Origin: Shewanella marinintestina
Lineage (GTDB): Bacteria > Pseudomonadota > Gammaproteobacteria > Enterobacterales > Shewanellaceae
NCBI RefSeq assembly: GCF_023283845.1
Contig: NZ_JAKILC010000013.1
Coordinates: 62,001-126,000 of the forward strand
Direction: 5' to 3'
DNA: 64,000 nt
Both the position numbers and the translations under genes were made by a program. Below are positions 36,515-45,834 of this stretch, piece by piece. Under the pieces are notes generated by a model. That model saw only the letters and a program-made list of their open reading frames with translations. It was not told where the DNA came from and did not search any database. Within the stretch, counting starts at the first letter, position 1. Each line of letters opens with the position of its first letter.

Positions 36515-38173
36515 TTAAATTTTAAACTCTTGTACTAATCCAGATAAACGCTGAGCCATATTTGCTAAATTCTCGCTCTCTTGCGAACTTGTATTCGTCC
36601 CAACTGCCGTTTGCTCGGCGGCATTGCTAATGTTAACTATATTGGTATTAATCTCTTCTGAGACCGTACTTTGCTCTTCAGCAGCAGTAGCAATTTGGGT
36701 GTTCATATCGGTAATTGTAGCAATTGCCTTGGCAATGCTTTGTAGCACCTCACCAGCACTGCGGGCATGGTTAACGCTGTCATCAACATACTGACGGCTG
36801 TCGGACATGGCGTCTGCAGCAAGTTTTGCTCCCCCTTGCAGCTTCTCAATCATACGTTGAATTTCTTCAGTCGATTCTTGAGTGCGGCTCGCCAGCGTTC
36901 TGACTTCATCTGCCACCACAGCAAAGCCTCGGCCTTGCTCTCCTGCTCGCGCAGCTTCAATTGCCGCGTTCAAGGCTAGTAAGTTAGTTTGCTCAGCAAT
37001 GCCTTTGATTACATCTAAAATAGAACCAATCTGATGGCTATCATCCTCAAGATCTTTTACCACCTGTGAAGCCCGCTCTATTCCTACGGCTAAATCTTCA
37101 ATGGTTTGCACTGTATTATTTACCACAGTTAAACCCGCTTGTGACTGAGTGTCGGTTTGTACTGCCGCATCTGCAGCGTCATTAGCATTCTTTGCTACTT
37201 CAACCACAGTTGCAGTCATCTCGTTCATCGCCGTAGCAACCATTTCCAGCTCGTCTCGCTGCATTTGCACAGAAACAGCGGCGTCAGCGGTAATACTTGC
37301 CATTCCTTGAGAGGACTCTGCCAATGAAGAGGAAGTTTCTGCCACACTATGCAAACTTGTTTGAAATTTATCTAACATCAAGTTAAACGAGCCAGAAAGC
37401 AGCCCTAGCTCATCTTTAGAACCAATATCAATTCTACGAGTTAGATCCGAATCTGCTTCGATAGAAACAATGGACTGCTTCATGCTCTCAATAGAGCGCA
37501 AAATAGTACGAGAAACAAAAAATAGGATAAAGCCAGCTAAAGAAAATGAACCTAAAGTGATCGCAAATAACTGCTGGCGAGTGCTTGCCAGTGCACTGAT
37601 GGCTTCAGCCTGAATTTGAACCCGCAGCGACCCTTCCGCTTCGGTTAAATCTCTAAAAGTGCGTCTTGCTTCATTAGCAAACGGACTCGCACCAACACGG
37701 TATTCAGCCCAAGCTTGCTGCAACACTTCAGGTCTGCGATCAAGAGATTTAAGCGCCAACATGCGGTTGCGTCCATCTTCTAAAAATGCTTTTGTCGATT
37801 GCTGAGATTGCTCTGCCAACTGACGGATATTACGTCTTGCAGTATCATTGACGATAGCACCAATAGCAGTATCTAAACCTTCGAAATGGTTATAAATATC
37901 CTGGATACGTGCATCAAGTAAGTTATAGTTTTTACTAAAGTCATCACCTAGCATAATGCTGCGAGATAAGCGTGAGACGTAATTCATATCGCGGTTAATT
38001 GATAGTAGATATTTCTGACTACTCACCGCAGCTTGATCATACTCATTAAAACGCTGCTCTACTTCATCTGTGGTATATACAACATCAACTAAAATCGCAC
38101 ACCCTGCCAGACCAAATACCAACATTACCGCCATCAATTTACGTTTAATACTTAATGAAGCTAGCCAATCCAT
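36515..38173 (-). CDS. Methyl-accepting chemotaxis protein
   Basis: 552 residues. N-terminal helix ([21 protein letters not shown]), periplasmic helical sensor (about residues 35-190, four-helix-bundle type), second helix ([24 protein letters not shown]), HAMP (about residues 220-275), and a signalling domain with the conserved hairpin tip [34 protein letters not shown] (given here as the family landmark around residues 398-428). It signals through CheA/CheW to the flagellar motor; ligand unknown. Orphan receptor gene, no che genes nearby. Confidence 0.95.
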   Translation of the reverse strand: MDWLASLSIKRKLMAVMLVFGLAGCAILVDVVYTTDEVEQRFNEYDQAAVSSQKYLLSINRDMNYVSRLSRSIMLGDDFSKNYNLLDARIQDIYNHFEGLDTAIGAIVNDTARRNIRQLAEQSQQSTKAFLEDGRNRMLALKSLDRRPEVLQQAWAEYRVGASPFANEARRTFRDLTEAEGSLRVQIQAEAISALASTRQQLFAITLGSFSLAGFILFFVSRTILRSIESMKQSIVSIEADSDLTRRIDIGSKDELGLLSGSFNLMLDKFQTSLHSVAETSSSLAESSQGMASITADAAVSVQMQRDELEMVATAMNEMTATVVEVAKNANDAADAAVQTDTQSQAGLTVVNNTVQTIEDLAVGIERASQVVKDLEDDSHQIGSILDVIKGIAEQTNLLALNAAIEAARAGEQGRGFAVVADEVRTLASRTQESTEEIQRMIEKLQGGAKLAADAMSDSRQYVDDSVNHARSAGEVLQSIAKAIATITDMNTQIATAAEEQSTVSEEINTNIVNISNAAEQTAVGTNTSSQESENLANMAQRLSGLVQEFKI

Positions 38174-38310
38174 TTTACTACCCTGGGTTAATTATCAGCG
38201 CTAAGCGCATTTTTGCTTCAGGATAAAACAAATAAGGTTAACTTATTAAGCTATATACACATTCTAAATGTAAAACGTTGTGAAAAAATGTAAAAAACCA
38301 GTAAAAACAA

Positions 38311-38330
38311 AGCCCAGCAAAAGCTGGGCT
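38311..38330 (-). terminator. Intrinsic terminator after mog
   Basis: Stem AGCCCAGC / GCTGGGCT with a four-base loop, followed on the minus strand by TTGTTTTTA. Confidence 0.85.
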
Positions 38331-38360
38331 CAATAAAACCTAACTAACAAAGTAAATCAA

Positions 38361-38894
38361 TTACTTAGCTTTAGGCCTAAACGGTTTGATCACGGACTCA
38401 TCACATTCTAAGAATGGACCATCCATCAAGTCGATGCAGTATGGAATCGCTGGGAACACTGCATCCAGACATTCACGGATCGATTTTGGCTTACCTGGTA
38501 AATTCACAATCAGTGAATCGCCACGTAAACCTGCAGTTTGGCGTGACAAAATTGCCGTTGGTACAAACTTTAATGATTCTGCACGCATTAGCTCACCAAA
38601 GCCTGGCATCATACGATCACAAACAGCCTCAGTCGCTTCTGGGGTCACATCTCGTTTTGCTGGACCAGTGCCGCCAGTAGTCACGATTAAACTACAGTTT
38701 TGCTCATCCGCCATCTTAATCAGAGTCGCCGAAATCACATCTTGTTCGTCTGGGATAACCTCATATACAGGTTCCCATTCAGAGGTGAGGTACTCGTTAA
38801 GTACATCGATAATTGCCTTACCAGAAAGGTCCTCATAAACGCCCGCACTGGCTCTATCACTTACCGTTACAATACCGATTCTAGCTTTACTCAT
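38361..38894 (-). CDS. mog: Molybdopterin adenylyltransferase
   Basis: 177 residues, MogA/CNX1G type. It adenylylates molybdopterin before molybdenum insertion by MoeA. Motifs: IGIVTVSDRASAGVYEDLSG (residue 7 on), LIVTTGGTGPAKRDVTPEAT (about residue 68) and VNLPGKPKSIRECL (about residue 130). The gene stands alone, with its own terminator; other moa/moe genes are not in the window. Confidence 0.94.
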   Translation of the reverse strand: MSKARIGIVTVSDRASAGVYEDLSGKAIIDVLNEYLTSEWEPVYEVIPDEQDVISATLIKMADEQNCSLIVTTGGTGPAKRDVTPEATEAVCDRMMPGFGELMRAESLKFVPTAILSRQTAGLRGDSLIVNLPGKPKSIRECLDAVFPAIPYCIDLMDGPFLECDESVIKPFRPKAK

Positions 38895-39237
38895 TTCTCT
38901 TCCTTCAATCTGATCTTAGATAAACTACTTAACTAACAGTTTATCGTGAACGTCTCTATAGTGTGGCTTTAAAGTAGCATAAAGTTAACTAATTAGAGTT
39001 TGATAAGTACGACGTCTACTAAAAAATAACTGACCAAGTATTTATGATTATTTGCTAACCAACAAACCCTGCCAGCACAAAATAAAAGCTGAACTGAGCC
39101 CATTTACTACAAACGAGAGATAGATCTCACTTTTTTTGATATTAGCCCTCGCAACAACACTTGTTTTCGACAAATTCTACCGTACTCTTGCGCTTACTCG
39201 AATTCAGCAGAATTGGCACCATGTCAGGGGACTATAC
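38895..39237. other. Divergent intergenic region, mog / outer-membrane barrel pair
   Basis: About 340 bases holding both promoters. A possible sigma-70 pair for the plus direction is TTGTTT-16-TACTCT about 70 bases before the TTG start at 39238. No strong operator palindrome is seen. Confidence 0.35.
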
Positions 39238-40563
39238 TTGAACAGCAAATCAGGCTTATTGCGCGTTATTCTAACGTTAGCAGCTATGCTTTTTTCTACC
39301 GTTATACATGCCGAAATCACTTCACAAAATTTGCCAACCAAAAGCAGTGAACAACCATACTTTAATAGCCTAAAAGACGCTGAAGCGCGCAGTTTGGCTT
39401 ATGATGATGCTATCGAAAAAATCGAGACTCAAGAAGATAACTGTAATACAGATCAAACTTGTGATGCCTTAGACACCGCAAAAACCGATCTTGAATATGG
39501 TAAGCACAACCATATCGCTAAAAACGGTCTAGCTATGTTCGATATCTTAGGCGGCCCAGCATTTACCCCTGAAAATGGCCTAATGATGGCTCTAGGCGGT
39601 CTTTACTCCTTTAAAACAGAGCGCGATCAAGCCGAGCTGCAACGCTCGAGTGTGTCTTTGTTTGGTATCGTCAATAAAGGTGATGGCGATGTAGGTTATA
39701 GCCTACGTTCAAAACAGAATCTATTTTTCGATAATGATGATATTCGTTATAACGGCCTATTTGTTTTAGCTGACCAAAGTGAAAACTTTTGGGGGGTGGG
39801 TTATAACGCAGGTAAACAGCAAGCTGCGTCGGACGACACTTTGCTGAATAAAACCGCCTTGACCTATAATGCCAACTTGGATTTTAAGAGCGATTACGGT
39901 TTCTATTTTGGGCCTGCATTGCGGATCAATTACTTCAAGCCTGATGAAGACAGCTTGCCGCCTACAGCAATTGACGACGAAAATTTCCAACAATTTAAAG
40001 ATAAGCCTTTGTCGATAGGTTTAGGTTTTTCAATTAATTACGACTGCCGAGATGTCACTGTAAACGCATGGCAAGGCCAGTACCTTAACTTTGAATACAT
40101 CAACTATAGCCCAAGCTTTGGCGGCGATAACCAGTACCAAAAAGCACTGATAGATCATCGTTATTACCACACCTTAGCAGTTGGCAAAGTTTTGGCTTTC
40201 TATAACGCTTACCAATGGAGCGAAGGCGATGTGCCTTACTATGATCTGCCAACATTAGGAGGTCAATCTTCGCTGCGAGGCTTATATCAAGGACGCTATC
40301 GCGACACTGAAGCGATAGAGCATACCCTTGAGTATCGGCATACTTTTTTACGCAATAACGGCGAGTTGTCAGCACACGGCATGACACTATGGGCGGGCAT
40401 TGGTTCTGTTGCGGGCACCGATACCCACCTTTATGAAAAACTTCTATATAGCTACGGCATAGGCTACCGCTACGAACTACAACCAAGAATGAACGTACGT
40501 GTTGATCTTGGCTTTAGCGATGGCGATAGCGGTTTCTACCTCACCTTTACCGAAGCCTTTTAA
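39238..40563 (+). CDS. BamA/TamA-type outer-membrane barrel protein without POTRA domains
   Basis: 441 residues starting at a TTG (39238) that has AGGGG seven bases upstream and gives a proper signal peptide ending STVIHA. After a short acidic region with a Cys pair (NCNTDQTCD, about residue 68) the 'surface antigen' barrel begins: LGGPAFTPENGLMMALGGLYSFKT. It has SLRGLYQGRYRD (about residue 355), the barrel-interior RGF-like motif of Omp85 proteins, and ends in Phe (YLTFTEAF). Too short for POTRA repeats. Role unknown; paired with the next outer-membrane gene 23 bases on. Confidence 0.75.
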   Translation: MNSKSGLLRVILTLAAMLFSTVIHAEITSQNLPTKSSEQPYFNSLKDAEARSLAYDDAIEKIETQEDNCNTDQTCDALDTAKTDLEYGKHNHIAKNGLAMFDILGGPAFTPENGLMMALGGLYSFKTERDQAELQRSSVSLFGIVNKGDGDVGYSLRSKQNLFFDNDDIRYNGLFVLADQSENFWGVGYNAGKQQAASDDTLLNKTALTYNANLDFKSDYGFYFGPALRINYFKPDEDSLPPTAIDDENFQQFKDKPLSIGLGFSINYDCRDVTVNAWQGQYLNFEYINYSPSFGGDNQYQKALIDHRYYHTLAVGKVLAFYNAYQWSEGDVPYYDLPTLGGQSSLRGLYQGRYRDTEAIEHTLEYRHTFLRNNGELSAHGMTLWAGIGSVAGTDTHLYEKLLYSYGIGYRYELQPRMNVRVDLGFSDGDSGFYLTFTEAF

Positions 40564-40586
40564 TTTAATCCAGAGACACAGAATAA

Positions 40587-41513
40587 ATGAACAAACATTT
40601 AGTGATTGTGATGCTATTGAGCACCTTCACCACACACGTGTGGGCAACTAGCGACACTAGCGATATTGAACGCAAGCAACCGACTCATTGGAGTCATCTA
40701 CCGATTTGGGGCGATAAAGCGCGTGAACTTGGTTACGAACTGCCGATCCCTGTTGGTTTTAATATTTATTACAACAAGCAGTCGGTAGCTTACGATGCCA
40801 AGGACAACTTCAATCTAGGCCTAACAGGCAGTGGTTGGCTGCATAATGTAAATGCCAACGTGGTTATCCCTGCAGATGATGTGATCATTACCGGCGAAGA
40901 TGAAAGCATTCAGCTCAGAGCTGATGCCTGGGTGCTACCATTTTTAAATATTTACGGCTTAGCGGGTTACACCAAGGGCCATAAAGATATTCTGGCAGAT
41001 TTAAGCAATGCTGAAGGTTTAGGTAATAGTGGCATTAATATGGTGTTACCTATCCCAATTGAATACACAGCTTACAACTTAGGCTTAGGTGCAGTACTTG
41101 CCGGGCAAGCAGAAGTTATTCCTGGGATGCATCCGTTTATTTTTACCGGCGTGGCTGCATTTACTAATTCTTGGACCACCACGACTGACAGCACCATTCA
41201 AACCTATATTGGCTCAATCCGTATGGGGCAAAGATATGATGTAGGTGGCGACAAGCTCGCTTTCTTGTTAGGTTATAACTACCAGATGATCAATCAAAAG
41301 ATTGGTGGCAGTTACGACTTCAACATTCCATTGTTAGGACGCCCAGGTGGTATTGCCATCGATTATGACGTGCACTTAGTCAGTTCAGAAAGCCACAACA
41401 TGTCAGTTAGCATGGTGTATGACTTTGGCCCTAAAGATGAGTGGAACGTATTTATTGAATACGGCTTCTTAAACTGGGATCAAGTACTGCTATCAGTTGG
41501 CCGTCGCTTTTAA
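40587..41513 (+). CDS. Outer-membrane beta-barrel protein, partner of the Omp85-like protein
   Basis: 308 residues with a short signal peptide (to HVWA). The mature region has alternating strands (RADAWVLPFLNIYGLAGYTKG; YTAYNLGLGAVLAGQAEVI; MHPFIFTGVAAFTNSW; KLAFLLGYNYQM) and ends SVGRRF with C-terminal Phe, the signal for BAM-mediated insertion. No named family recognised with confidence. It is 23 bases downstream of the BamA-like gene, clearly one operon. Confidence 0.65.
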   Translation: MNKHLVIVMLLSTFTTHVWATSDTSDIERKQPTHWSHLPIWGDKARELGYELPIPVGFNIYYNKQSVAYDAKDNFNLGLTGSGWLHNVNANVVIPADDVIITGEDESIQLRADAWVLPFLNIYGLAGYTKGHKDILADLSNAEGLGNSGINMVLPIPIEYTAYNLGLGAVLAGQAEVIPGMHPFIFTGVAAFTNSWTTTTDSTIQTYIGSIRMGQRYDVGGDKLAFLLGYNYQMINQKIGGSYDFNIPLLGRPGGIAIDYDVHLVSSESHNMSVSMVYDFGPKDEWNVFIEYGFLNWDQVLLSVGRRF

Positions 41514-41529
41514 TCAACAAAATGTACCG

Positions 41530-41555
41530 TTCAAGGTGCTCGCTAGCACCTTGAA
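41530..41555. terminator. Hairpin between convergent genes
   Basis: Eleven-base stem TTCAAGGTGCT / AGCACCTTGAA with CGCT loop; no T-tract, so a weak terminator or a protein site. Confidence 0.5.
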
Positions 41556-41564
41556 TACTTTCAA

Positions 41565-42035
41565 TCACGGTCTTCTCGATAACCAGTATTTTTGCTTCCA
41601 ATAACTATTCTTTAAACTAGAAATCATCACACCTTGGCTTGTAGAGGCATGCAAAAACTGTGAGTCTCCAATATAAATTCCCACATGGCGGCTGCTCCAG
41701 CCAGTTTTAAAGAAAACCAGATCTCCAGCCCTTAACTGACTTTTACTCACGCTCTTACCGATACTTTTCTGCTGCTCAGTGGTTCTTGGCAGCTGGCGAC
41801 CAAAGTGATTTTGAAAAGTAAGCAATACAAAGCCTGAGCAATCTATACCTGATTTACTCATTCCTCCTAAGCGATATGGAACCCCTTTCCACTCCCGATG
41901 CGTTTGTAATAATTGAGTTTTTACTTCAGCTTCATTAGACAAAGATGCCTTTTTTGTTGGCGATACCGACTGAGGCGGTGCGCTTGAACATGCACTCAAC
42001 AGTACAGCTAAAAGTAAAACAATAAGAAGTTTCAT
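41565..42035 (-). CDS. NlpC/P60-family lipoprotein (MepS/NlpC-like endopeptidase)
   Basis: 156 residues from the ATG at 42035. The signal peptide ends in a lipobox (LLLAVLLSAC). NlpC/P60 catalytic residues are visible: Cys in SGIDCSGFV (about residue 67), His in SRHVGIYIG (about residue 116), and the third polar His in FLHASTSQG (about residue 128). It would cut D-Glu/meso-DAP or crosslink bonds in peptidoglycan from the outer membrane. Length matches NlpC. Confidence 0.88.
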   Translation of the reverse strand: MKLLIVLLLAVLLSACSSAPPQSVSPTKKASLSNEAEVKTQLLQTHREWKGVPYRLGGMSKSGIDCSGFVLLTFQNHFGRQLPRTTEQQKSIGKSVSKSQLRAGDLVFFKTGWSSRHVGIYIGDSQFLHASTSQGVMISSLKNSYWKQKYWLSRRP

Positions 42036-42185
42036 CTGCATCCAATTTTTAAAACGTTCATTTAATTCCAATTTAAAATTATAACAGTCGTTTATTAAGT
42101 GAAAATAAATGCTCACAGCAGCTATCAAATTTATTTATTTAAACTATACCTAAATATACGCGCTAGTTAATTAAAGGATTTGCCC

Positions 42186-42332
42186 ATGGAGAAATACTTA
42201 TTTAGTCACCATCATCATAATCAATTTAATCTTTCTAAACTGGAAGAAGAGGAGTCTACTCTAGTTGAAGAACATGCAAGCACCGAGGAGCAGGAAGACG
42301 AAACTTACAGCTACATCCTTGGCTATAACTGA
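42186..42332 (+). CDS. 48-residue His-cluster/acidic small protein
   Basis: An ORF below usual length cut-offs, starting ATG at 42186 with AAAGGA seven bases upstream. The product starts MEKYLFSHHHHNQFN, is dominated by Glu in the middle (KLEEEEST, EEHASTEEQEDE) and ends YSYILGYN. No signal peptide or membrane helix. The shape, an acidic leader-like stretch ending in a short hydrophobic/aromatic tail, recalls precursor peptides or small metal-binding proteins, but no modification genes lie alongside. A stable hairpin (42339-42372) follows seven bases after the stop. No family recognised. Confidence 0.5.
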   Translation: MEKYLFSHHHHNQFNLSKLEEEESTLVEEHASTEEQEDETYSYILGYN

Positions 42333-42630
42333 TAATGACGCCGTTGCTAATGTTATTGTTATTAGCGCGGCGAAACATCTTAGACCTCTGCAGCACTATT
42401 GATATCCCCCCAATAAACCCCTATCAAAAATCATCAGCTTTGATTAAGACGATTAATTACGCCTCTTTCTCAATAATGGCAAAATCTTGCCTTCAATTAT
42501 CAATAAATACTATCACAGGCTATTTTAAAATAAGTTAAACAGCCTCTTCCAAACCATATTTATTCAAGCAATCGTCTATAAGTTTAATTGTTAAGCAAAA
42601 AGTAATGATATAAATTCATTCTATTGCCAC
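42333..42630. other. About 300-base intergenic region with a hairpin
   Basis: It holds a stem in which CGCCG-GCTAAT pairs with ATTAGC-CGGCG (42339-42372) right after the small ORF, without a T-tract. Beyond that nothing clear was seen. A 67-codon ORF reads through it but lacks a ribosome-binding site. Confidence 0.45.
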
Positions 42631-43776
42631 TTAGCCTAAATTCTTTTTAAAGCGCATCGAGGCCACAATTAATCCAATGACAGTAAATATAGCGAGCCAA
42701 GTAACGTCATAAGTCATATCCATAATTTCAACATCGCGCAGCACAACACCACGGATTAGACGCATAAAGTGCGTCGCAGGCAGCAACTCAGCGATGTATT
42801 GAGCCTCAATCGGCATGCCCTCATAAGGAAACATAAACCCTGATAATAGTATTGATGGTAACAGCACGAAAATAGTCATCTGCATCGATTGCAACTGACT
42901 TTTAGCTATGGTGGAAATAACTAAACCTAAAGTGAGACTTGCCATAATAAACAGTAAGGTAGCCCCTGCTAGCTGCAGCAAACTGCCGTTAATAGGTACA
43001 TTAAACACGCTATAGCCAAGACCAAGAATAATGATCACCTGCACGATGCCAATAAGCATGTAAGGGATAATTTTCCCCAGCATCAGCTCAATAGAACGTA
43101 TCGGTGTGGTAATTAGCATCTCTAAGTTGCCACGCTCACGTTCACGCACAATGGCAGCAGAGGTAAACATGATCATGGTCATCGTGAGGATCACGCCCAC
43201 CAGCCCAGGCACAATATTCACCGCCGTTCGCTGCTCGGGGTTATAAAAAAGTGCCACCTCAAAGGTCGGAGTAATTCGGTTTGCAGGTAAACCTAATAAC
43301 TCAGTTAATGGCATTGCACGTAGCCCTTTTATCGCTGCAGCCACCATAGTATCTGAACCATCGACAATCCACTGCGCCACAGGGCGACTCGTTTCTTCAT
43401 CACTAGATGGAGGCGTTCCAAGGCCAACCGTTTTATGCCGCACTAAGCGCTGGCTAACATCCTGTGGGATCAACATGACTGCGCGAACATCTCCGCGAGC
43501 AATTGCCGCCTGAGCAGACTCGATATCATGAAAGTGCTCGGTAAACTGCACCACTTGAGTTGCAGTAACGGTTTGAATTAATACTCTGCTTAACGCTGTC
43601 TGGCTTTGATCAACTACGCCAACCGGAATATCACGTATATTGGTGTTAATGGCAAACCCAAACAACATCAACTGAATAAGCGGGATCATAATCACCATGC
43701 CAAAAGTCATTCTGTCTCGCTTTAGCTGGGTGAGTTCCTTAATCACAATTGCCTGTAACCGGTAAAGTGCTTTCAT
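42631..43776 (-). CDS. ABC-2 exporter permease (YbhR/YhhJ-type)
   Basis: 381 residues from the ATG at 43776, which overlaps the ATPase stop (ATGA) and has AAGGGG upstream. An N-terminal helix (IMIPLIQLMLFGFAINTNI) is followed by a periplasmic domain (residues about 50-170), then five helices. The FTSAAIVRERERGNLEMLITTPI motif is the coupling region of ABC-2 permeases, and the C-terminus has LPATHFMRLIRGVVLRD. With the HlyD-like lipoprotein it makes an inner-membrane multidrug-type exporter. Confidence 0.88.
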   Translation of the reverse strand: MKALYRLQAIVIKELTQLKRDRMTFGMVIMIPLIQLMLFGFAINTNIRDIPVGVVDQSQTALSRVLIQTVTATQVVQFTEHFHDIESAQAAIARGDVRAVMLIPQDVSQRLVRHKTVGLGTPPSSDEETSRPVAQWIVDGSDTMVAAAIKGLRAMPLTELLGLPANRITPTFEVALFYNPEQRTAVNIVPGLVGVILTMTMIMFTSAAIVRERERGNLEMLITTPIRSIELMLGKIIPYMLIGIVQVIIILGLGYSVFNVPINGSLLQLAGATLLFIMASLTLGLVISTIAKSQLQSMQMTIFVLLPSILLSGFMFPYEGMPIEAQYIAELLPATHFMRLIRGVVLRDVEIMDMTYDVTWLAIFTVIGLIVASMRFKKNLG

Positions 43777-44717
43777 TGACGCCCCTTGCCGGTACAAGTA
43801 ACAAACACATCTTCAAGACTTGGACGAACTAACGTGAACGCATTAGTACTTAAAGCGGTTTGCTGTGCTAAAAATACCAAAGGATCCGAACAACTATTTT
43901 TGACCAGCACTCTCAACCTAGAGCCCAGCTGCGCCGCAGTAATGACTTCAGGCAATGCAATTAACGTTTGCTTGAGTTGGCGTAATTGACTCGACTCAAT
44001 CTCAACCACCTGCGCCCCCATATTTTGCATTAGCTCATCAGGTGAACCATCGGCGCGCTTCACTCCAGCCTCTAAGATGGCTAGTTTATGGCAACGCTCA
44101 GCTTCATCCATATAGTGGGTCGACACTAAAATAGTGGTGCCTTGCTCACACAAATCAAACAGTTTCTCCCAAAAATCACGACGATTCTCAGGATCTACAG
44201 CAGATGTAGGCTCGTCTAAAAACAATAACTCAGGTTTATGCATCGTGGCCGCAGCCAATGCCAACCGCTGCTTTTGGCCGCCACTCATGCTACCTGCTAA
44301 CTGATCGGCTTTTTGATCTAAACCATAAGTGTTGAGCAATTCTTGAATTCGCTCGGCTTGATCGCGCCGAGATAGGCCGTATATTTTTGCAATAAAGGTG
44401 AGGTTTTCTTTAACCGTTAAATCATCATAGAGTGAAAATTTCTGGGTCATATAACCAATTTTAAGACGTAACTTTTCAGCATCACGTGGCAAGGTGAGCC
44501 CGAGAATTTCAATCTCACCAGAGGTGGGTAATAACAACCCTGTTAGCATACGAATAGCCGTGGTTTTACCGCAGCCATTAGGCCCGAGAAAGCCATATAT
44601 TTGGCCCTTTTCGACTTCAAAATCAAGATTGCTAATCGCTTTTAGGCTACCAAAGTCACGGCACAATTGCGTTGTTTTAATAACAGGTTGATTGCTGTTG
44701 AGAATAGTCTGACTCAT
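43773..44717 (-). CDS. ABC exporter ATPase (YbhF-like, single domain)
   Basis: 314 residues. Walker A GPNGCGKTT (about residue 47), signature MSGGQKQRLALAAA (about residue 145), Walker B LLFLDEPTSAVDP (about residue 165), switch His STHYMDE. A C-terminal about 90-residue extension is usual in this group. The start overlaps the stop of the HlyD gene by four bases (44714-44717). Confidence 0.92.
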   Translation of the reverse strand: MSQTILNSNQPVIKTTQLCRDFGSLKAISNLDFEVEKGQIYGFLGPNGCGKTTAIRMLTGLLLPTSGEIEILGLTLPRDAEKLRLKIGYMTQKFSLYDDLTVKENLTFIAKIYGLSRRDQAERIQELLNTYGLDQKADQLAGSMSGGQKQRLALAAATMHKPELLFLDEPTSAVDPENRRDFWEKLFDLCEQGTTILVSTHYMDEAERCHKLAILEAGVKRADGSPDELMQNMGAQVVEIESSQLRQLKQTLIALPEVITAAQLGSRLRVLVKNSCSDPLVFLAQQTALSTNAFTLVRPSLEDVFVTCTGKGRQ

Positions 44718-45664
44718 GGCATAGCAACCTGAGCTGGAACCCCGCTAGGCAAAGATGCCGAACTATCGGGCAGTTGCACTTCAGCTAAATACATTAAACG
44801 GGCACGCTCTTCTTGGTTTAGTGCATAGTAAGGGGTGAAAGCAGGTTCGTTAGCAATCCAGGTCACACGCCCTTCTATCGGTTCATCAATGCCATCGACA
44901 TACACCCATAAGCTATCATCAATATTGATTTTTACACGATATGGTTCAGGCACATATATCCGAGCAAATGGTGCCTTACCCGCAAGCACAACTGCCAATG
45001 GGCTGCCTTGAGTCACTCGTTCGCCAAGGTTCCACGGTAAGTTATCTAAAATGCCATCACGGGTTGCTCGAATCGTTAAGTCATCCAGTTTTTTCTGCTC
45101 TACCAATAACACCGCTTCAGTAGCTTCAAGGTTTGCAAGCGCAAAACGAATATCCTCTTCGCGAGAACCTGCCACTAACTCACGTAACTGCTCTTGTGTA
45201 CTTTCAAGGCTAGCAGTATCTGCATCTCGGCCAGCTAATGCTCGGTCAAGATTTGCCTTACTGGCGAGATTATCTTTTGCCATACTGGCAATACGGCGGT
45301 AATTGGCTTCACTTTCTTGTAGCCTTGCTTGCGCTCCCGCAACTGTCGCTCTCGCAGAAGCTATTTCCTCTTCACGAGCACCTTTAAGCAGCTTCTGGTA
45401 ATTAGCGGTAGCTTGGGCAACATCGGCTAGAGCCTTCGCTAAATGAGCTTTTTGCAAAGTGTCATCAAGCTGCACCAATACCGCGCCTTTAGTAACTGCG
45501 CTCCCTTGCGCTACAGGCAGTGCAACCACCACTTCGTTAGTCGTCGCAGTGAGCGCAATACGTTGTCTTTCAAGGCTACCAAGCGCCATAGAAGCGTCGC
45601 CGTCATCACAACCAACCAGCAAAAATAACACAGATATCATCAATAATACGCGCACAGTTACCAT
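44714..45664 (-). CDS. HlyD-family periplasmic adaptor lipoprotein (YbhG-like)
   Basis: 316 residues. Lipobox at LLVGC (about residue 19) suggests a membrane-anchored periplasmic adaptor. Biotinyl-lipoyl-like halves (VVVALPVAQGSAVTKGAVLVQLD and LDDLTIRATRDGILDNLPWNLGERV) flank an alpha-hairpin coiled coil (about residues 70-190, EEEIASARATVAGAQARLQE). It is the first gene of the HlyD-ATPase-permease efflux operon. No outer-membrane channel is in this operon, so it would recruit a shared TolC. Confidence 0.88.
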   Translation of the reverse strand: MVTVRVLLMISVLFLLVGCDDGDASMALGSLERQRIALTATTNEVVVALPVAQGSAVTKGAVLVQLDDTLQKAHLAKALADVAQATANYQKLLKGAREEEIASARATVAGAQARLQESEANYRRIASMAKDNLASKANLDRALAGRDADTASLESTQEQLRELVAGSREEDIRFALANLEATEAVLLVEQKKLDDLTIRATRDGILDNLPWNLGERVTQGSPLAVVLAGKAPFARIYVPEPYRVKINIDDSLWVYVDGIDEPIEGRVTWIANEPAFTPYYALNQEERARLMYLAEVQLPDSSASLPSGVPAQVAMP

Positions 45665-45770
45665 CCTTTAGAGCTTGTACAAAACCGATGTTTATCTAGC
45701 CAAGATACGCTTAATCTATAACGAATCAAGTCAGTTAAATCTTATCTAACTATTCATTTTAACGATTGAA

Positions 45771-45814
45771 TGACAACCAAAAAAGAGCACCTAAGTGCTC
45801 TTTTTTAGTTGTCA
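45771..45814 (-). terminator. Terminator of the adhesin/type I secretion operon
   Basis: Twelve-base stem AAAAAAGAGCAC / GTGCTCTTTTTT with CTAA loop, extended by TGACAAC/GTTGTCA arms. It ends the long minus-strand operon 20 bases after the OmpA-like gene. Confidence 0.92.
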
Positions 45815-45834
45815 TGCAAACGATGAGCTTAAGA

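Noticed and set aside
42335..42538. 67-codon ORF just after the 48-residue small ORF
   Set aside because: Its start lies within the hairpin region without a ribosome-binding site, and the product shows no clear domain or signal.
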